Assembly (NCBI GenBank): GCA_035249305.1
Contig: DATFGQ010000025.1
Span: 1 to 64,000 of the forward strand
Direction of reading: 5' to 3'
DNA length: 64,000 nucleotides
Origin: DASUNP01 sp035249305
GTDB lineage: Bacteria; Acidobacteriota; Blastocatellia; UBA7656
Both the position numbers and the translations under genes were made by a program. The notes beneath the pieces are model-generated. The model searched no databases. It worked only from the letters and a program-made list of their open reading frames with translations, and had not been told where the DNA came from. Below are positions 34,213 through 42,910 of this stretch, in pieces (positions within the stretch are counted from its first letter, which is position 1; the number at the start of each line of letters is the position of its first letter).

Positions 34213-35094
34213 ATGAGCAGTCGGGTATTCGGTGGCCTTAAGCTGAAAGAGCTGGCCATAAGGACGTGGAAAGAGTCTAACGAAGACAACGTCTTCGGCC
34301 GCGCCGCGGAGCTTGCTTATTACTTTTTGCTCGCGCTCTTTCCGATGCTGATCTTTCTGACGAGCCTCGTGGCCTTTCTGCCGGGCGCTCAAGAGAACAT
34401 TATTGGCGCGATCGGCAAGGCCGCTCCTCCTCAGGTCATGGAAGTGGTCCGCCAGTTCATGCACGACGTAGTCGAGAACCGCAGCGGCGGGCTGCTCTCT
34501 TTCGGAGTATTGGCTACGCTGTGGGCCGCCTCCAACGGCGTGTCGGCCGTCATGGATACGCTCAACACCGCCTACGACGCGAAGGAGGGGCGCTCGTTTA
34601 TAAAGAAGCGCATCGTCGCGATAGGGCTGACGATGACGCTCTCGGTGCTAGTCGTAGGCGGGACCGTGCTGATTATGTTCGGCGACAGGTTCGCCGAATG
34701 GCTAGGCGGCGCTCTAGGTCTGGGCTCGGCCTTCACGACGGCGTGGAAGGTCCTCGATTACATAATCGGGCTCGGGCTCCTGTTTCTGGGAATACAATTG
34801 ATCTACTACTTAGGGCCGAACGTCAAACAGAGGTGGCACTGGATCACGCCGGGGGCGGTCTTTGCGGTGGCGGGGCTGATCCTAAGCTCGCTGGCCTTCT
34901 CGTTCTACCTCAGATACGCGCCCGACTACAGCGCGACTTATGGCAGCCTCGGCGCGGTCATAATACTGATGCTCTGGCTGTACATAATGGGCCTGGTGCT
35001 GCTCGTCGGCGGCGAGATCAATTCGGAGATAAGGCTTGCGTCGGGAAAGCCGACGGTTGAAAGAGAGAATCCCGGGCAACTTCAAGCGGCTTAA
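34213..35094 (+). CDS. YihY/BrkB family inner membrane protein
   Basis: The 293-residue protein has the YihY/virulence-factor-BrkB layout: an amphipathic start (LKELAIRTWKESNEDNVFGRAAELAYYFLLALFPMLIFL), then about six spans and GSLGAVIILMLWLYIMGLVLLVGGEINSEI near the end. This family was once misnamed RNase BN; the biochemical function is not established. The ATG at 34213 follows a purine-rich AACGGGGGGCCGGGT. A small conserved gene follows 39 bp downstream. Confidence 0.92.
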   Translation: MSSRVFGGLKLKELAIRTWKESNEDNVFGRAAELAYYFLLALFPMLIFLTSLVAFLPGAQENIIGAIGKAAPPQVMEVVRQFMHDVVENRSGGLLSFGVLATLWAASNGVSAVMDTLNTAYDAKEGRSFIKKRIVAIGLTMTLSVLVVGGTVLIMFGDRFAEWLGGALGLGSAFTTAWKVLDYIIGLGLLFLGIQLIYYLGPNVKQRWHWITPGAVFAVAGLILSSLAFSFYLRYAPDYSATYGSLGAVIILMLWLYIMGLVLLVGGEINSEIRLASGKPTVERENPGQLQAA

Positions 35095-35133
35095 GTATGG
35101 ACGCGATCAAACTAAAAGAGAGGAGCAACAGCT

Positions 35134-35484
35134 ATGGCGAATAGAAGAGTCATTTTCACGTCGAGGCTCAAGGAGGGGGCCGAGCAACAACTGATGCATG
35201 ATCTGAAGACGATCTTTCCGAGCGACGCGTTGCGCTCGATCGACGGCATCGAAGATATCACGATATGTCAGGGCAACGGCATGTTCGCCGCCGTCGTCGA
35301 GTACGACGGCGACTTCGAGAAGATCTATTCGGCTTACATATCTAACCCCGCGATCCAGTCTTTCCACGCAAAGATGGCCGCCTACCTCAAAGACATCCCG
35401 AGGTCTAACAAGCCCGCGGACCTTCCGCTCCTCGGCGACGTCTTCTACTGGGATGGCCGTAAGGTCCAGGAGGCCGTCGGCTGA
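35134..35484 (+). CDS. Small protein with ferredoxin-like alpha/beta fold, function unknown
   Basis: The 116-residue product (MANRRVIFTSRLKEGAEQQL, ITICQGNGMFAAVVEYDGD, FEKIYSAYISNPAIQSFHAKMAAYL) has a beta-alpha-beta-beta-alpha pattern like dimeric alpha/beta-barrel proteins. No catalytic motif is visible. A good AGAGGAG site precedes the ATG. It lies 39 bp after the BrkB gene and 92 bp before the SDR gene. Confidence 0.75.
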   Translation: MANRRVIFTSRLKEGAEQQLMHDLKTIFPSDALRSIDGIEDITICQGNGMFAAVVEYDGDFEKIYSAYISNPAIQSFHAKMAAYLKDIPRSNKPADLPLLGDVFYWDGRKVQEAVG

Positions 35485-35503
35485 GACGAGTGACATGTCC
35501 TTG

Positions 35504-35531
35504 GGAGTGCGGTGACTTGTCGGCGCACTCC
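35504..35531. repeat. Solo unit of the GGAGTGCGGTGACTTGTC repeat
   Basis: This 28-bp inverted repeat starts GGAGTGCGGTGACTTGTC and ends GCGCACTCC. It matches the arms of the larger repeat at 18757-18839 and sits just before the SDR gene. Confidence 0.75.
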
Positions 35532-35576
35532 GAAGGAGATGCTGATCATCTTCGCCGCATTCAAGGGAGAACTGTC

Positions 35577-36581
35577 ATGCCGAGAAGATTGGATAATCAA
35601 GTTGTCGTCATCACCGGGGCGGCCTCGGGCATAGGCCGGGTGACGGCGCGCATGTTCGCAGAGCGCGGCGCGCGCGTCGTGGTCGGCGCGCGCAACATCG
35701 ATGCCTTAAACGACCTCGTCCGCGAGATCACGGAATCCGGCGGCCTGGCCTTCGCCGCCGAGACCGACGTGACAAAGCGCGAGGATGTCGAGCGGCTTGC
35801 CCAGACGGCCATCAACTACTTCGGCCGCATAGACACGTGGGTCAACAACGCGGGCGTTTCCGTCTACGCGATGTTCGACAAACTGTCGGACGAAGAGATC
35901 AGGCGGATAATCGATGTGAACTTCATGGGCACGGTCTACGGCCTTCAAGTCGCACTCCCGCTACTGAGGTCAAACGGCGGCGGCACTGTAATCAACATCG
36001 CCTCGGTCACGGGCAAGCGCGCGATACCGCTTCAGAGCGTCTACAGCGCTTCAAAATATGCGGTCGTAGGTCTTTCGGAAGCTCTGCGCGCCGAGCTCGC
36101 TTATGAAGAGGCGGAGATACACGTTTGCACCGTCTGCCCGCCTTCCATCAACACGCCTTTTTTCGATAACGCGCTGACGAAAGAGGGTTACGCGCCGAAG
36201 CCTATGTTTCCGGTCTACGAGCCGGAGGCGGTCGCCGAAGCGATCATCTCGTGCGCCGAAAACCCGCAGCGCGAAGTGATGGTCGGCGCGGGCGGCAAGA
36301 TGTTTTCTGTAATGAATACACTGGCGCCGGGGCTCACGGATCTGATGATGGGGAAGGTCGCGGTCACGGGGCAGCTCTCCGACCGGCCCGAGCCGGAGGA
36401 CTCGCCAAACAACCTGTTCGAGCCTACCCGAGACTCGCGCGAGCGCGGCGGGTGGACTCTGTGGGGGTCGAGGAAGCAGGCCGGCGGCGAGGGGGGCAGC
36501 TTGATCGCGCGGCACCCCGTTGCTTTAAGCGCGGCGGGCGTGGCGGCGCTTGTGATCGCGGCGCGGCTGCTTTTCAGGTAG
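35577..36581 (+). CDS. SDR family NAD(P)-dependent oxidoreductase with C-terminal membrane tail
   Basis: The 334-residue protein has the SDR cofactor motif TGAASGIG, NNAG, catalytic Ser in INIASVTG and YSASK. The family is usually about 250 residues. This one carries an extra C-terminal part with a Pro/Glu-rich linker and a hydrophobic end (HPVALSAAGVAALVIAARLLF), so it may be tail-anchored. ATG 35577 has GGGAGA upstream; the longer frame from 35490 runs through a repeat and is rejected. The substrate is unknown. Confidence 0.9.
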   Translation: MPRRLDNQVVVITGAASGIGRVTARMFAERGARVVVGARNIDALNDLVREITESGGLAFAAETDVTKREDVERLAQTAINYFGRIDTWVNNAGVSVYAMFDKLSDEEIRRIIDVNFMGTVYGLQVALPLLRSNGGGTVINIASVTGKRAIPLQSVYSASKYAVVGLSEALRAELAYEEAEIHVCTVCPPSINTPFFDNALTKEGYAPKPMFPVYEPEAVAEAIISCAENPQREVMVGAGGKMFSVMNTLAPGLTDLMMGKVAVTGQLSDRPEPEDSPNNLFEPTRDSRERGGWTLWGSRKQAGGEGGSLIARHPVALSAAGVAALVIAARLLFR

Positions 36582-36607
36582 CGGATATAACAACGGTTGG
36601 GGATGAA

Positions 36608-38635
36608 TCAGCGGGCCAGCTCCGCCTCCGTCGACAAGACATCCATCTCCAGCGAGCCTAACTCGATATCGACCCGGTTCTTCTTTTCCGCGTTCGAGAT
36701 CGACGAAAGCACGCTCGCCAATAGAGCCGTGGCCTCTTGCAACGCCCGCTGGTGCTCGGCGGTGTATTCGTCGAGCTTCGCCGAATAAAGCGTCACCGCG
36801 CCATGCATATCTTTATCTTTTATGATGGGGAACGCGGCCAGCGTACGGTAGCCGTCGAAATGCTCGGCGAACTGCGGCGGCAGGTCGAGCTTGGGGTCCG
36901 TGTTACAGAAAGGCTGGCGGTTGGCTATCACCCAGCCGGTCACGCCTTCGCCTAGCGCGATCGTGCGCCCTTTGAGCAGAGCCCAGTGGTAGCCCGCCGA
37001 GTGAACCACCACGTTGTCGCCCGCGGCAGGGGCCACCAGCGTGATCGCGCACAAATCGTAGGGGGCGATGGCCTTGAGTTTTTCCGCGAAAGCGACGACG
37101 GCCTCTTCCGGCGTGCGGCAACCTATCATCACCTGCGCGAGGCCCGACAGCGACATCAACTGGTCCTGAAGCACCGCCAGCGGGCCAGTCTTTCGAGGCT
37201 CGCGCTCTTCGGCCAGGCCCGCCGCGGGCGTTACGCGCCGGGCGGTTTCGGAAAGCTCTTCGGTCGGCTCAATGCCGAAAGTGGGGACGGGCACGTCGCG
37301 GTAGGCCGCTATCTCCGCCTCGAACTGCGGCAGGTTCGTGATGAACGTTCCGACGACGTTCGGGTCGTACATAGTCCCGCTCCCGCCCATTATCAAGTCT
37401 ATGGCCTCTTCGCGCGACATGCCTTTGCGGTACTGGCGGTCCTCGCGCACGGCGTCGAAGCAGTCGACGACCGAGATGATGCGCGCCGTCAAAGGTATCG
37501 CTTCGCCCTTCAGCCCGTCAGGGTATCCGCCGCCATCCCACCGCTCGTGGTGGTGGCGCACGACGGGAACGATCGGATAAGGGAACTCGACCCGGCTCAA
37601 TATCTGCGCGCCTGCGATCGGGTGAATCTTCATCTTCTCGAACTCGGCCTGCGTCAGCTTGCCCGGCTTGTTCAAGATGTAATCGGGCACGGCGATCTTG
37701 CCTATGTCGTGAAGGAGCGCGCCGGCCTTGAGGGCTTCGACCTCCTCCTGGGTGCAGCCGAGCAGTCGCGCGACGCCCGCGGCATAGATCTGCACGCGCA
37801 GGACGTGGCCGTGCGTCACTTCGTCCTTCGCGTTGATGGCGACGGCCAGCGCCTCGATAGTCTCGCGGTGCGCCTTCTCCATCACGGAGATGCGCTTTTG
37901 CACGCTGTCGCGGTACTGGCGGTGCGCCAGATAGATCGTCAGTATGATCGGCCCGCCTATGACTATCATCACCATCGCGTTGTACTGGAACGCCAGGTAG
38001 AGCAGGCTGGCCGCCGTGCTGTTGGGCATAAACATCGGCATCGTCCAGAGGAAATCTCTCCAGTGGCTTCTGACGGAGTTCCCCTGGCGTAGCGCAAAGA
38101 GCGTCGACAACAGCGCGTAGTTGGTCGCAAGCTGTACGAGGCTCGCGACGAGCATCGAGACGGCCACGGCAAGGAAAGTCTGCTCGCTTGTGCCGCGGGC
38201 TTCTTTAAACCCGTAGCCGAGCACCGCGTTGAGGCTCGCGGAAGCGGCCGCGGCCGTTATCGCCATCATGCTGAAGGAGAAGAGGTTGCTCGCGAGCTTG
38301 CGGACAGTGCGGCGCGACGAGGTGAAGCCCTCTATCGCGGCTACGAAGATGGCGGGGCTTACCCCGTGCAGACACGCGACGAGCAGGACTATGGCGTCTA
38401 CGGGGGTGAAGACGAGAGTGTTTCGCCCGAAGCTCAAGCCCGAAGGGAGCCGGAAGTGGTGAAGGAACGAGCCCGCGACTACGATGAGCGGCACGAGTAG
38501 GACCACAAGCGACTGGTCCGCGACCGTGTAGCTGCCGAAGAGATGTACGATCGAGGCGAGCCACAATGCTATACCGGCGGCGGTCACCGCCGTTTGATAA
38601 ACGCGAGCTTTACGATTTAACCCTTCTCTAGCCAT
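36608..38635 (-). CDS. Membrane HD-GYP phosphodiesterase with GAF domain (c-di-GMP turnover, probable)
   Basis: The 675-residue protein has about seven N-terminal spans (to about residue 240), then an HD-GYP domain: HVLRVQIYAAG, LLHDIGKIAVP, HHHERWDGGGYPDGL and DCFDAVREDRQYRKGM. A GAF-like domain follows (about 480-645). HD-GYP proteins hydrolyse c-di-GMP; membrane and GAF parts suggest signal input. ATG 38635 has GAGGAG at a normal distance; a TTG 18 bp upstream is less likely. The GNAT gene lies 26 bp upstream in the same direction. Confidence 0.92.
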   Translation of the reverse strand: MAREGLNRKARVYQTAVTAAGIALWLASIVHLFGSYTVADQSLVVLLVPLIVVAGSFLHHFRLPSGLSFGRNTLVFTPVDAIVLLVACLHGVSPAIFVAAIEGFTSSRRTVRKLASNLFSFSMMAITAAAASASLNAVLGYGFKEARGTSEQTFLAVAVSMLVASLVQLATNYALLSTLFALRQGNSVRSHWRDFLWTMPMFMPNSTAASLLYLAFQYNAMVMIVIGGPIILTIYLAHRQYRDSVQKRISVMEKAHRETIEALAVAINAKDEVTHGHVLRVQIYAAGVARLLGCTQEEVEALKAGALLHDIGKIAVPDYILNKPGKLTQAEFEKMKIHPIAGAQILSRVEFPYPIVPVVRHHHERWDGGGYPDGLKGEAIPLTARIISVVDCFDAVREDRQYRKGMSREEAIDLIMGGSGTMYDPNVVGTFITNLPQFEAEIAAYRDVPVPTFGIEPTEELSETARRVTPAAGLAEEREPRKTGPLAVLQDQLMSLSGLAQVMIGCRTPEEAVVAFAEKLKAIAPYDLCAITLVAPAAGDNVVVHSAGYHWALLKGRTIALGEGVTGWVIANRQPFCNTDPKLDLPPQFAEHFDGYRTLAAFPIIKDKDMHGAVTLYSAKLDEYTAEHQRALQEATALLASVLSSISNAEKKNRVDIELGSLEMDVLSTEAELAR

Positions 38636-38661
38636 CTCAGGACTCCTCACCAAATCCTTCG

Positions 38662-39573
38662 TTAACCGTTTTTTTGTCTCAGGAAGATCGTGTCGTAGCG
38701 GCTGCGCAGGCCGTACCCGGCTTTGCGGTAGAACGCCCTGGCCTTGCGGTTCTTCTCGTTGACGAGCAGACAGACCGAGACGCCGCGAGCCATGAGCGTC
38801 TCGCAGAGTTGTGAAAAGCAGCGGAGCCCCTGGTCGGTCCCGCGCTCCCGCGGGTCGACGTAGACGCCTTCGAGGTAGACGACTTCATCAGTCTCGCTCA
38901 TCACCTCGGCCTTGAATATGAGCCGGCCTCTGTCCGACCACAGCCAGACGCGCCCCTGCTCGATGCGGCGGGCCACGCGCGCGCGAAACCCCGCCGGGTC
39001 GCGCTCCAGCGGGTTGACGCCGCTCTCAGAAAAGGCCATCTCGGCGTTGACCTTCATCACGCAATCGATGTCGTCGAGCGTTGCGACGCGAAGGCCCGGC
39101 ACCTGTTTGAATCCTCTGGCGGGCCTTCGCGTTTCCATCAAAAGCTCGCGGCAGACCATGCGTGGCGTCTCCCCCGCATTCGCGTAGTGGCGCCAGAAAC
39201 TGCTCACCTTCTTCTTCTCGCCGAGGATCATGTGCGCCGAAGGGCAGGCGCGCGCGAAATGCGCGAAGGCTTCCAGCGCCGCGTCGCTCCGGGATTCGAT
39301 CAAGGTGGCGTGCCCGATCAGGCCCACCCCTTCGAGGCGGCCCTCGCCGTTGCGCGCGGCGTAAAAAGCGCCGCGGTTGAGCGGGCTGACCATCCCGTTA
39401 TCGCGTATGAACCCGGCCAGAAATACCGTGTGGAGAGGGCGGGCCGATAGGAAGTCTAAGACCTCAGCTTTCTGATCGTCGGTGAGCGGGCTGACGGTAA
39501 CCTGATTGCTGACGACCGGGATCGTTCGATCAATAGGTTTCTGGATCGCTACTCTCACGCCCTGTAAGGCCAT
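38662..39573 (-). CDS. GNAT family N-acetyltransferase
   Basis: The 303-residue product has an N-terminal domain (FLSARPLHTVFLAGFIRDNG) like the DUF4081-type extension. Its C-terminal GNAT domain (about 155-300) shows VVYLEGVYVDPRERGTDQGLRCFSQL and VCLLVNEKNRKARAFYRKAGYGLRSRY, the acetyl-CoA site and the NxxARAFYxKxGF end. The target is unknown. ATG 39573 has AAAGGAG upstream. It starts inside the operon-like spacing after the S8 protease stop (39591) on the same strand. Confidence 0.88.
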   Translation of the reverse strand: MALQGVRVAIQKPIDRTIPVVSNQVTVSPLTDDQKAEVLDFLSARPLHTVFLAGFIRDNGMVSPLNRGAFYAARNGEGRLEGVGLIGHATLIESRSDAALEAFAHFARACPSAHMILGEKKKVSSFWRHYANAGETPRMVCRELLMETRRPARGFKQVPGLRVATLDDIDCVMKVNAEMAFSESGVNPLERDPAGFRARVARRIEQGRVWLWSDRGRLIFKAEVMSETDEVVYLEGVYVDPRERGTDQGLRCFSQLCETLMARGVSVCLLVNEKNRKARAFYRKAGYGLRSRYDTIFLRQKNG

Positions 39574-39590
39574 TGGCGCTCCTTTCGAGG

Positions 39591-41570
39591 CTACTCGCAA
39601 TCGGCGCAATCGCCCGGCTCGCCGAGCACCATAGCGCCGTGCGACTGCGATATGACGTCGCCTAAGAGTATCCCGTCGCCTAACAGGATGCCGTCGCCTA
39701 ACAGTATTCCGTCGCCCAGGAGTATGCCGTCGCCTAACAGTATTCCGTCCCCGAGCAGTATGCCGCAGCTCAGGAAAGGCGACCCGTCGCCAAGCAGTAT
39801 GCCGTTGCTTGTCAGGATAGTGTGGCCGAGCATTATCCCGTTCGATATCATCGTCGCATCGCCCAGGAGTATGCCGTCGCCTAACAGTACCCCGTCGCCC
39901 AGCAGTATGCCCAGGTTGTAAATCTTTTGATACTTCGTTATCAGCTCTGTCCCCGTGGCGTAGGTGTAGCCCGCTATGATGCCTTGCGCCCAGGGGAAAG
40001 TGTGGCCCGCGATGGTCGTCTGCGGCGTGGGCGGTGTCGCGGTAGTGAGCATCTGTGAGCCGAGCGGCGTCGCGTTTGTCAGGTTCGTGCGCACGAGCTT
40101 CGCCAGCCTGATCGCGCCTTCGACGTTCACCTGGCCCGCGCCCTGCTCTAACATATTGAAGCCCGCGACCGGCTGAGACGTGTACATCAGGATGGCTTTG
40201 ACCATGCCCGGCGTCAGGCTCGGGTTGGCTTGCAGCATCAAAGCGACCGTGCCCGATACGACAGGCGTCGCCATGGAGGTGCCGCTCAGCCGCATCATGT
40301 CTCTCTCTTCGTTGTTGGTCGATGAGGCGTCCAGTTCGGGGTGGTCCTCTATGATCTCGTTGTCTTCGGCCTGGGCCGCGACCAGTTGGTTGCCCGGCGC
40401 TACGAGGTCGGGCTTGATCAGGTTGTCGTAATGCTTCACGCCCGTCGCGTCGGCCCAGAAACTGCGCGTGGGGCCGCGAGAGCTGTAAGTGGCGATCGTA
40501 TCGTCGCCGCGCTGATCGGTCCCGGCCGTATTCGTCGCGCCGACCGTTATGGCCGATGGCTCGTTGCCTGGCGAGTGTATGTGGCCGTAGACCTTCTCGC
40601 CCGCGCTGTTCTTGCCGTTGTTGCCGGCCGCCGCGACGACGACTACGCCCGCATTAACAAGGCGGCGCACGGCCTGGCACAGCGGGTCATTCCTGTAGGA
40701 GTCGACGGCCATGGTGCCGAGACTCATGTTGACGACGCGAATGTTGTAGATCGTGCGGTTGGCGAGCACCCAATCGAGGGCGAGCAACAGGCGCGAGACA
40801 CTGCCCCTGCCTTGCGAGTCGAGCACGCGGAGGTTGATTATCTTTGCGTTAGGCGCAATCCCCCTGTAGGTCGTCGAGATGTTCCTTGTGCCGCCCGCCA
40901 GCAGCCCGGCGACATGCGTGCCGTGGCCGTAGTAATCCCTATCCAGGTTTGACAGATTGTTCGTGAAGTCGCGGCTCACTACGACGCGGTTAGCCTCATT
41001 AGAGTCCAGGAATGAATCATGATCCCTGAAGACGCCGGAATCCATCACGGCGACGCCTATGCCGGTCCCAGTAAGCGAGCTGTTGCCCGTCTGCAAACGC
41101 ATCAGCTCCGCGCCGCTCGCGCGCTCGACGTGGCCGAGCATCTCTACCGACCTGTCGAGCGACATGTACTTCACCTGGCCCGACGCGGCCAGCTTCTCAA
41201 CGGCTCGGACGGGCAGCTCGATCACTTTCGCGTTCAAGTTATTCAGGTGATCCTTCACCTGAACGCCGTCGCTTTCGAGCATATCGCCGGCCTGCGCGCG
41301 AGGCCCGTCTTTGAGCTGAAGTATGACTCTTACGACTTCTTCGCCCTCTTTACCTTTGCCGTCTCCGACCTTCGCTCCGCCCGCAACATCGACTTTCTCA
41401 CGAAGGTCTGGGGATAGATTATCCGCCCGCAAGGGAGCGGGCCTCGAGGGTCCCTGCTTGATCTGCGCGCGCGCGGCGCCGCTGTTAAACGGGGCGCCGC
41501 CGAACGCGAGCGCAAGCAATATGGGGAGTGCGAAAAGCGCCACTATAGAGGATCGTTTGTTCGTCTTCAC
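39591..41570 (-). CDS. Secreted subtilisin-like S8 peptidase with C-terminal LLGDG hexad repeats
   Basis: The 659-residue protease has a Sec signal (ALFALPILLALAFGG), a probable inhibitory propeptide, and the catalytic triad Asp177 (VMDSGV), His216 (GHGTHVAG) and Ser432 (LSGTSMATP), with Asn317 for the oxyanion. The last 105 residues are unusual: near-perfect hexads of [IV]LLGDG, about a dozen copies with a few degenerate ones, ending EPGDCADCE. Such a regular repeat could form a beta-solenoid-like tail for surface display or autoassociation. The start is GTG with AGG at 7-8 nt. The matching DNA repeat (39652-39915) is 18 bp long and nearly identical between copies. Confidence 0.92.
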   Translation of the reverse strand: MKTNKRSSIVALFALPILLALAFGGAPFNSGAARAQIKQGPSRPAPLRADNLSPDLREKVDVAGGAKVGDGKGKEGEEVVRVILQLKDGPRAQAGDMLESDGVQVKDHLNNLNAKVIELPVRAVEKLAASGQVKYMSLDRSVEMLGHVERASGAELMRLQTGNSSLTGTGIGVAVMDSGVFRDHDSFLDSNEANRVVVSRDFTNNLSNLDRDYYGHGTHVAGLLAGGTRNISTTYRGIAPNAKIINLRVLDSQGRGSVSRLLLALDWVLANRTIYNIRVVNMSLGTMAVDSYRNDPLCQAVRRLVNAGVVVVAAAGNNGKNSAGEKVYGHIHSPGNEPSAITVGATNTAGTDQRGDDTIATYSSRGPTRSFWADATGVKHYDNLIKPDLVAPGNQLVAAQAEDNEIIEDHPELDASSTNNEERDMMRLSGTSMATPVVSGTVALMLQANPSLTPGMVKAILMYTSQPVAGFNMLEQGAGQVNVEGAIRLAKLVRTNLTNATPLGSQMLTTATPPTPQTTIAGHTFPWAQGIIAGYTYATGTELITKYQKIYNLGILLGDGVLLGDGILLGDATMISNGIMLGHTILTSNGILLGDGSPFLSCGILLGDGILLGDGILLGDGILLGDGILLGDGILLGDVISQSHGAMVLGEPGDCADCE

Positions 41571-41797
41571 CTTACCTGATCTCCATGGGCTTTAAAGAGC
41601 TTGCCCGATATATGCACCGTCGGAACCCTCTTCCGCGGTTGTGAGAAAGGCAAAGCCTGTACCAGAAGCGTTTAAGTCGCGCTGAGCCGTTTTTTGACAA
41701 AAATGCCGATCTAGAAGACGGCCGGGGTAAGCGATTCGAGCAGGGTCAGTCAGCTTGAAAGATATTGGTTGGTCAATTTGACGGACAGTTGCTAAAG

Positions 41798-42547
41798 CTA
41801 AAGACCGCTGACATCCGAAAGCGGAGTGCGCGCAATGCGGTAAGAGTCGAGATCGTTCTTGATATCCGAGCTAGTGGCGAAGAGATAGAGCGGGTAGAGG
41901 TCGAACAGTATCTCTTGCGCGCGGTCGAGGAAAGCGCGTCGCCTGACGAGCGGGGCCGAGGCCGAAAAGTATTCGCCGACGGTGAAGCTCTCAAGGTTCA
42001 CCCACCGCCGCGCGCTTTTAGGCAGGGGCCATTTCGTAACCGCGCCGCTCTCGCCTCCGGCAAGCTCCCAGTATTTTTCGGCTATGCGCTGCTCGTCGAG
42101 GTAGCGTTGAAAGAGGCGCAGGTTATCCTTCACGGCTTTCTGCACAGGCCCGCGCCGCTGTTCTTTATACCCGCCGGGGTAAAAGCCTACCGACACGCCA
42201 TGTCCGTGGAAGCCGACGTAGAGCAGGGCTTCGCTCGTCCACTTCGCGCCGCGTCGCGGGAAGCGTGCGTAGACGTAAGGTCTGTACGGAGGGCGCGCCT
42301 TGTTAAAGCGCAGGTCGTTATTGATTCGGCTGATCGTGCGCCCCACGCGCGGCTCGGTCGCAAGCTCGTCGTTGAGCATTCTGAGCGTAGGCCCCAGGTC
42401 GGCTACGAATGATTTGATTACCGTGAGCACGTCGGTTTCATAACGGCGGCGGTGCTGGTCGAACCAGTCTTTGCTATTGTTTTCGGCCAGCTCGCCGAAA
42501 AACTCGAATAGCCCCGCCGGGAATCCTCTAAAACCGACGCCATTCAT
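41798..42547 (-). CDS. DUF2461 family protein
   Basis: The 249-residue protein shows the family pattern (TIGR02453): FRGFPAGLFEFFGELAENNSKDWFDQHRRRYETDV near the start, RTISRINNDLRFNKARPPYRPYVYARF and YVGFHGHGVSVGFYPGG. Its function is not established. The ATG at 42547 has GAGGCGG upstream. It is monocistronic; a palindromic element lies upstream. Confidence 0.88.
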   Translation of the reverse strand: MNGVGFRGFPAGLFEFFGELAENNSKDWFDQHRRRYETDVLTVIKSFVADLGPTLRMLNDELATEPRVGRTISRINNDLRFNKARPPYRPYVYARFPRRGAKWTSEALLYVGFHGHGVSVGFYPGGYKEQRRGPVQKAVKDNLRLFQRYLDEQRIAEKYWELAGGESGAVTKWPLPKSARRWVNLESFTVGEYFSASAPLVRRRAFLDRAQEILFDLYPLYLFATSSDIKNDLDSYRIARTPLSDVSGL

Positions 42548-42649
42548 GTGCCGCCTCTTCGATTGACAGATCCGCGCGGGCGGCGACAGCCACCCCGGCT
42601 GAGCTTAAAGGCTGCCCGGCGGCGATGTCAACTTCCCCCAGCAACCGAT

Positions 42650-42850
42650 GGTTCCTAAAGGAGTGTTGCTAATATGAAGCAGACTGGCTGTATATTGTAG
42701 GGGCAGGGCTTGTCCCTGCCCGGATCGCGCGGAGCGCGATGACATCATTGGCCGCCGTGCGCGAAGCGCATCATCGGCCATATCGGCCAATCCGGGCAGC
42801 CACAAGGGCTGCCCCTACAACTTTGTTCACCAACGCTCCTTTAGGAAACC
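42650..42850. mobile_element. MITE-like element with GGTTCCTAAAGGAG ends (201 bp)
   Basis: The left end (42650-42668, GGTTCCTAAAGGAGTGTTG) and right end (42831-42850) are inverted repeats with one indel and one mismatch. An inner pair GTAGGGGCAG / CTGCCCCTAC gives a second stem, and GATCGCGCGGAGCGCGATG forms a third. No coding capacity and no clear target duplication. It fills most of the 362-bp gap before the radical SAM gene. Confidence 0.65.
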
Positions 42851-42910
42851 AGGCAGCGGCTTCGTCGGGCTCGGTTTGATGTGAGAGGGGCCGATCTGTA
42901 AAATCGAGTC

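Noticed and set aside
35490..35576. Upstream extension of the SDR gene
   Set aside because: It runs through a palindromic repeat and lacks a ribosome site; ATG 35577 has GGGAGA.
42605..42805. Minus-strand 66-codon frame in the gap before the radical SAM gene
   Set aside because: It lies wholly inside the palindromic MITE-like element.
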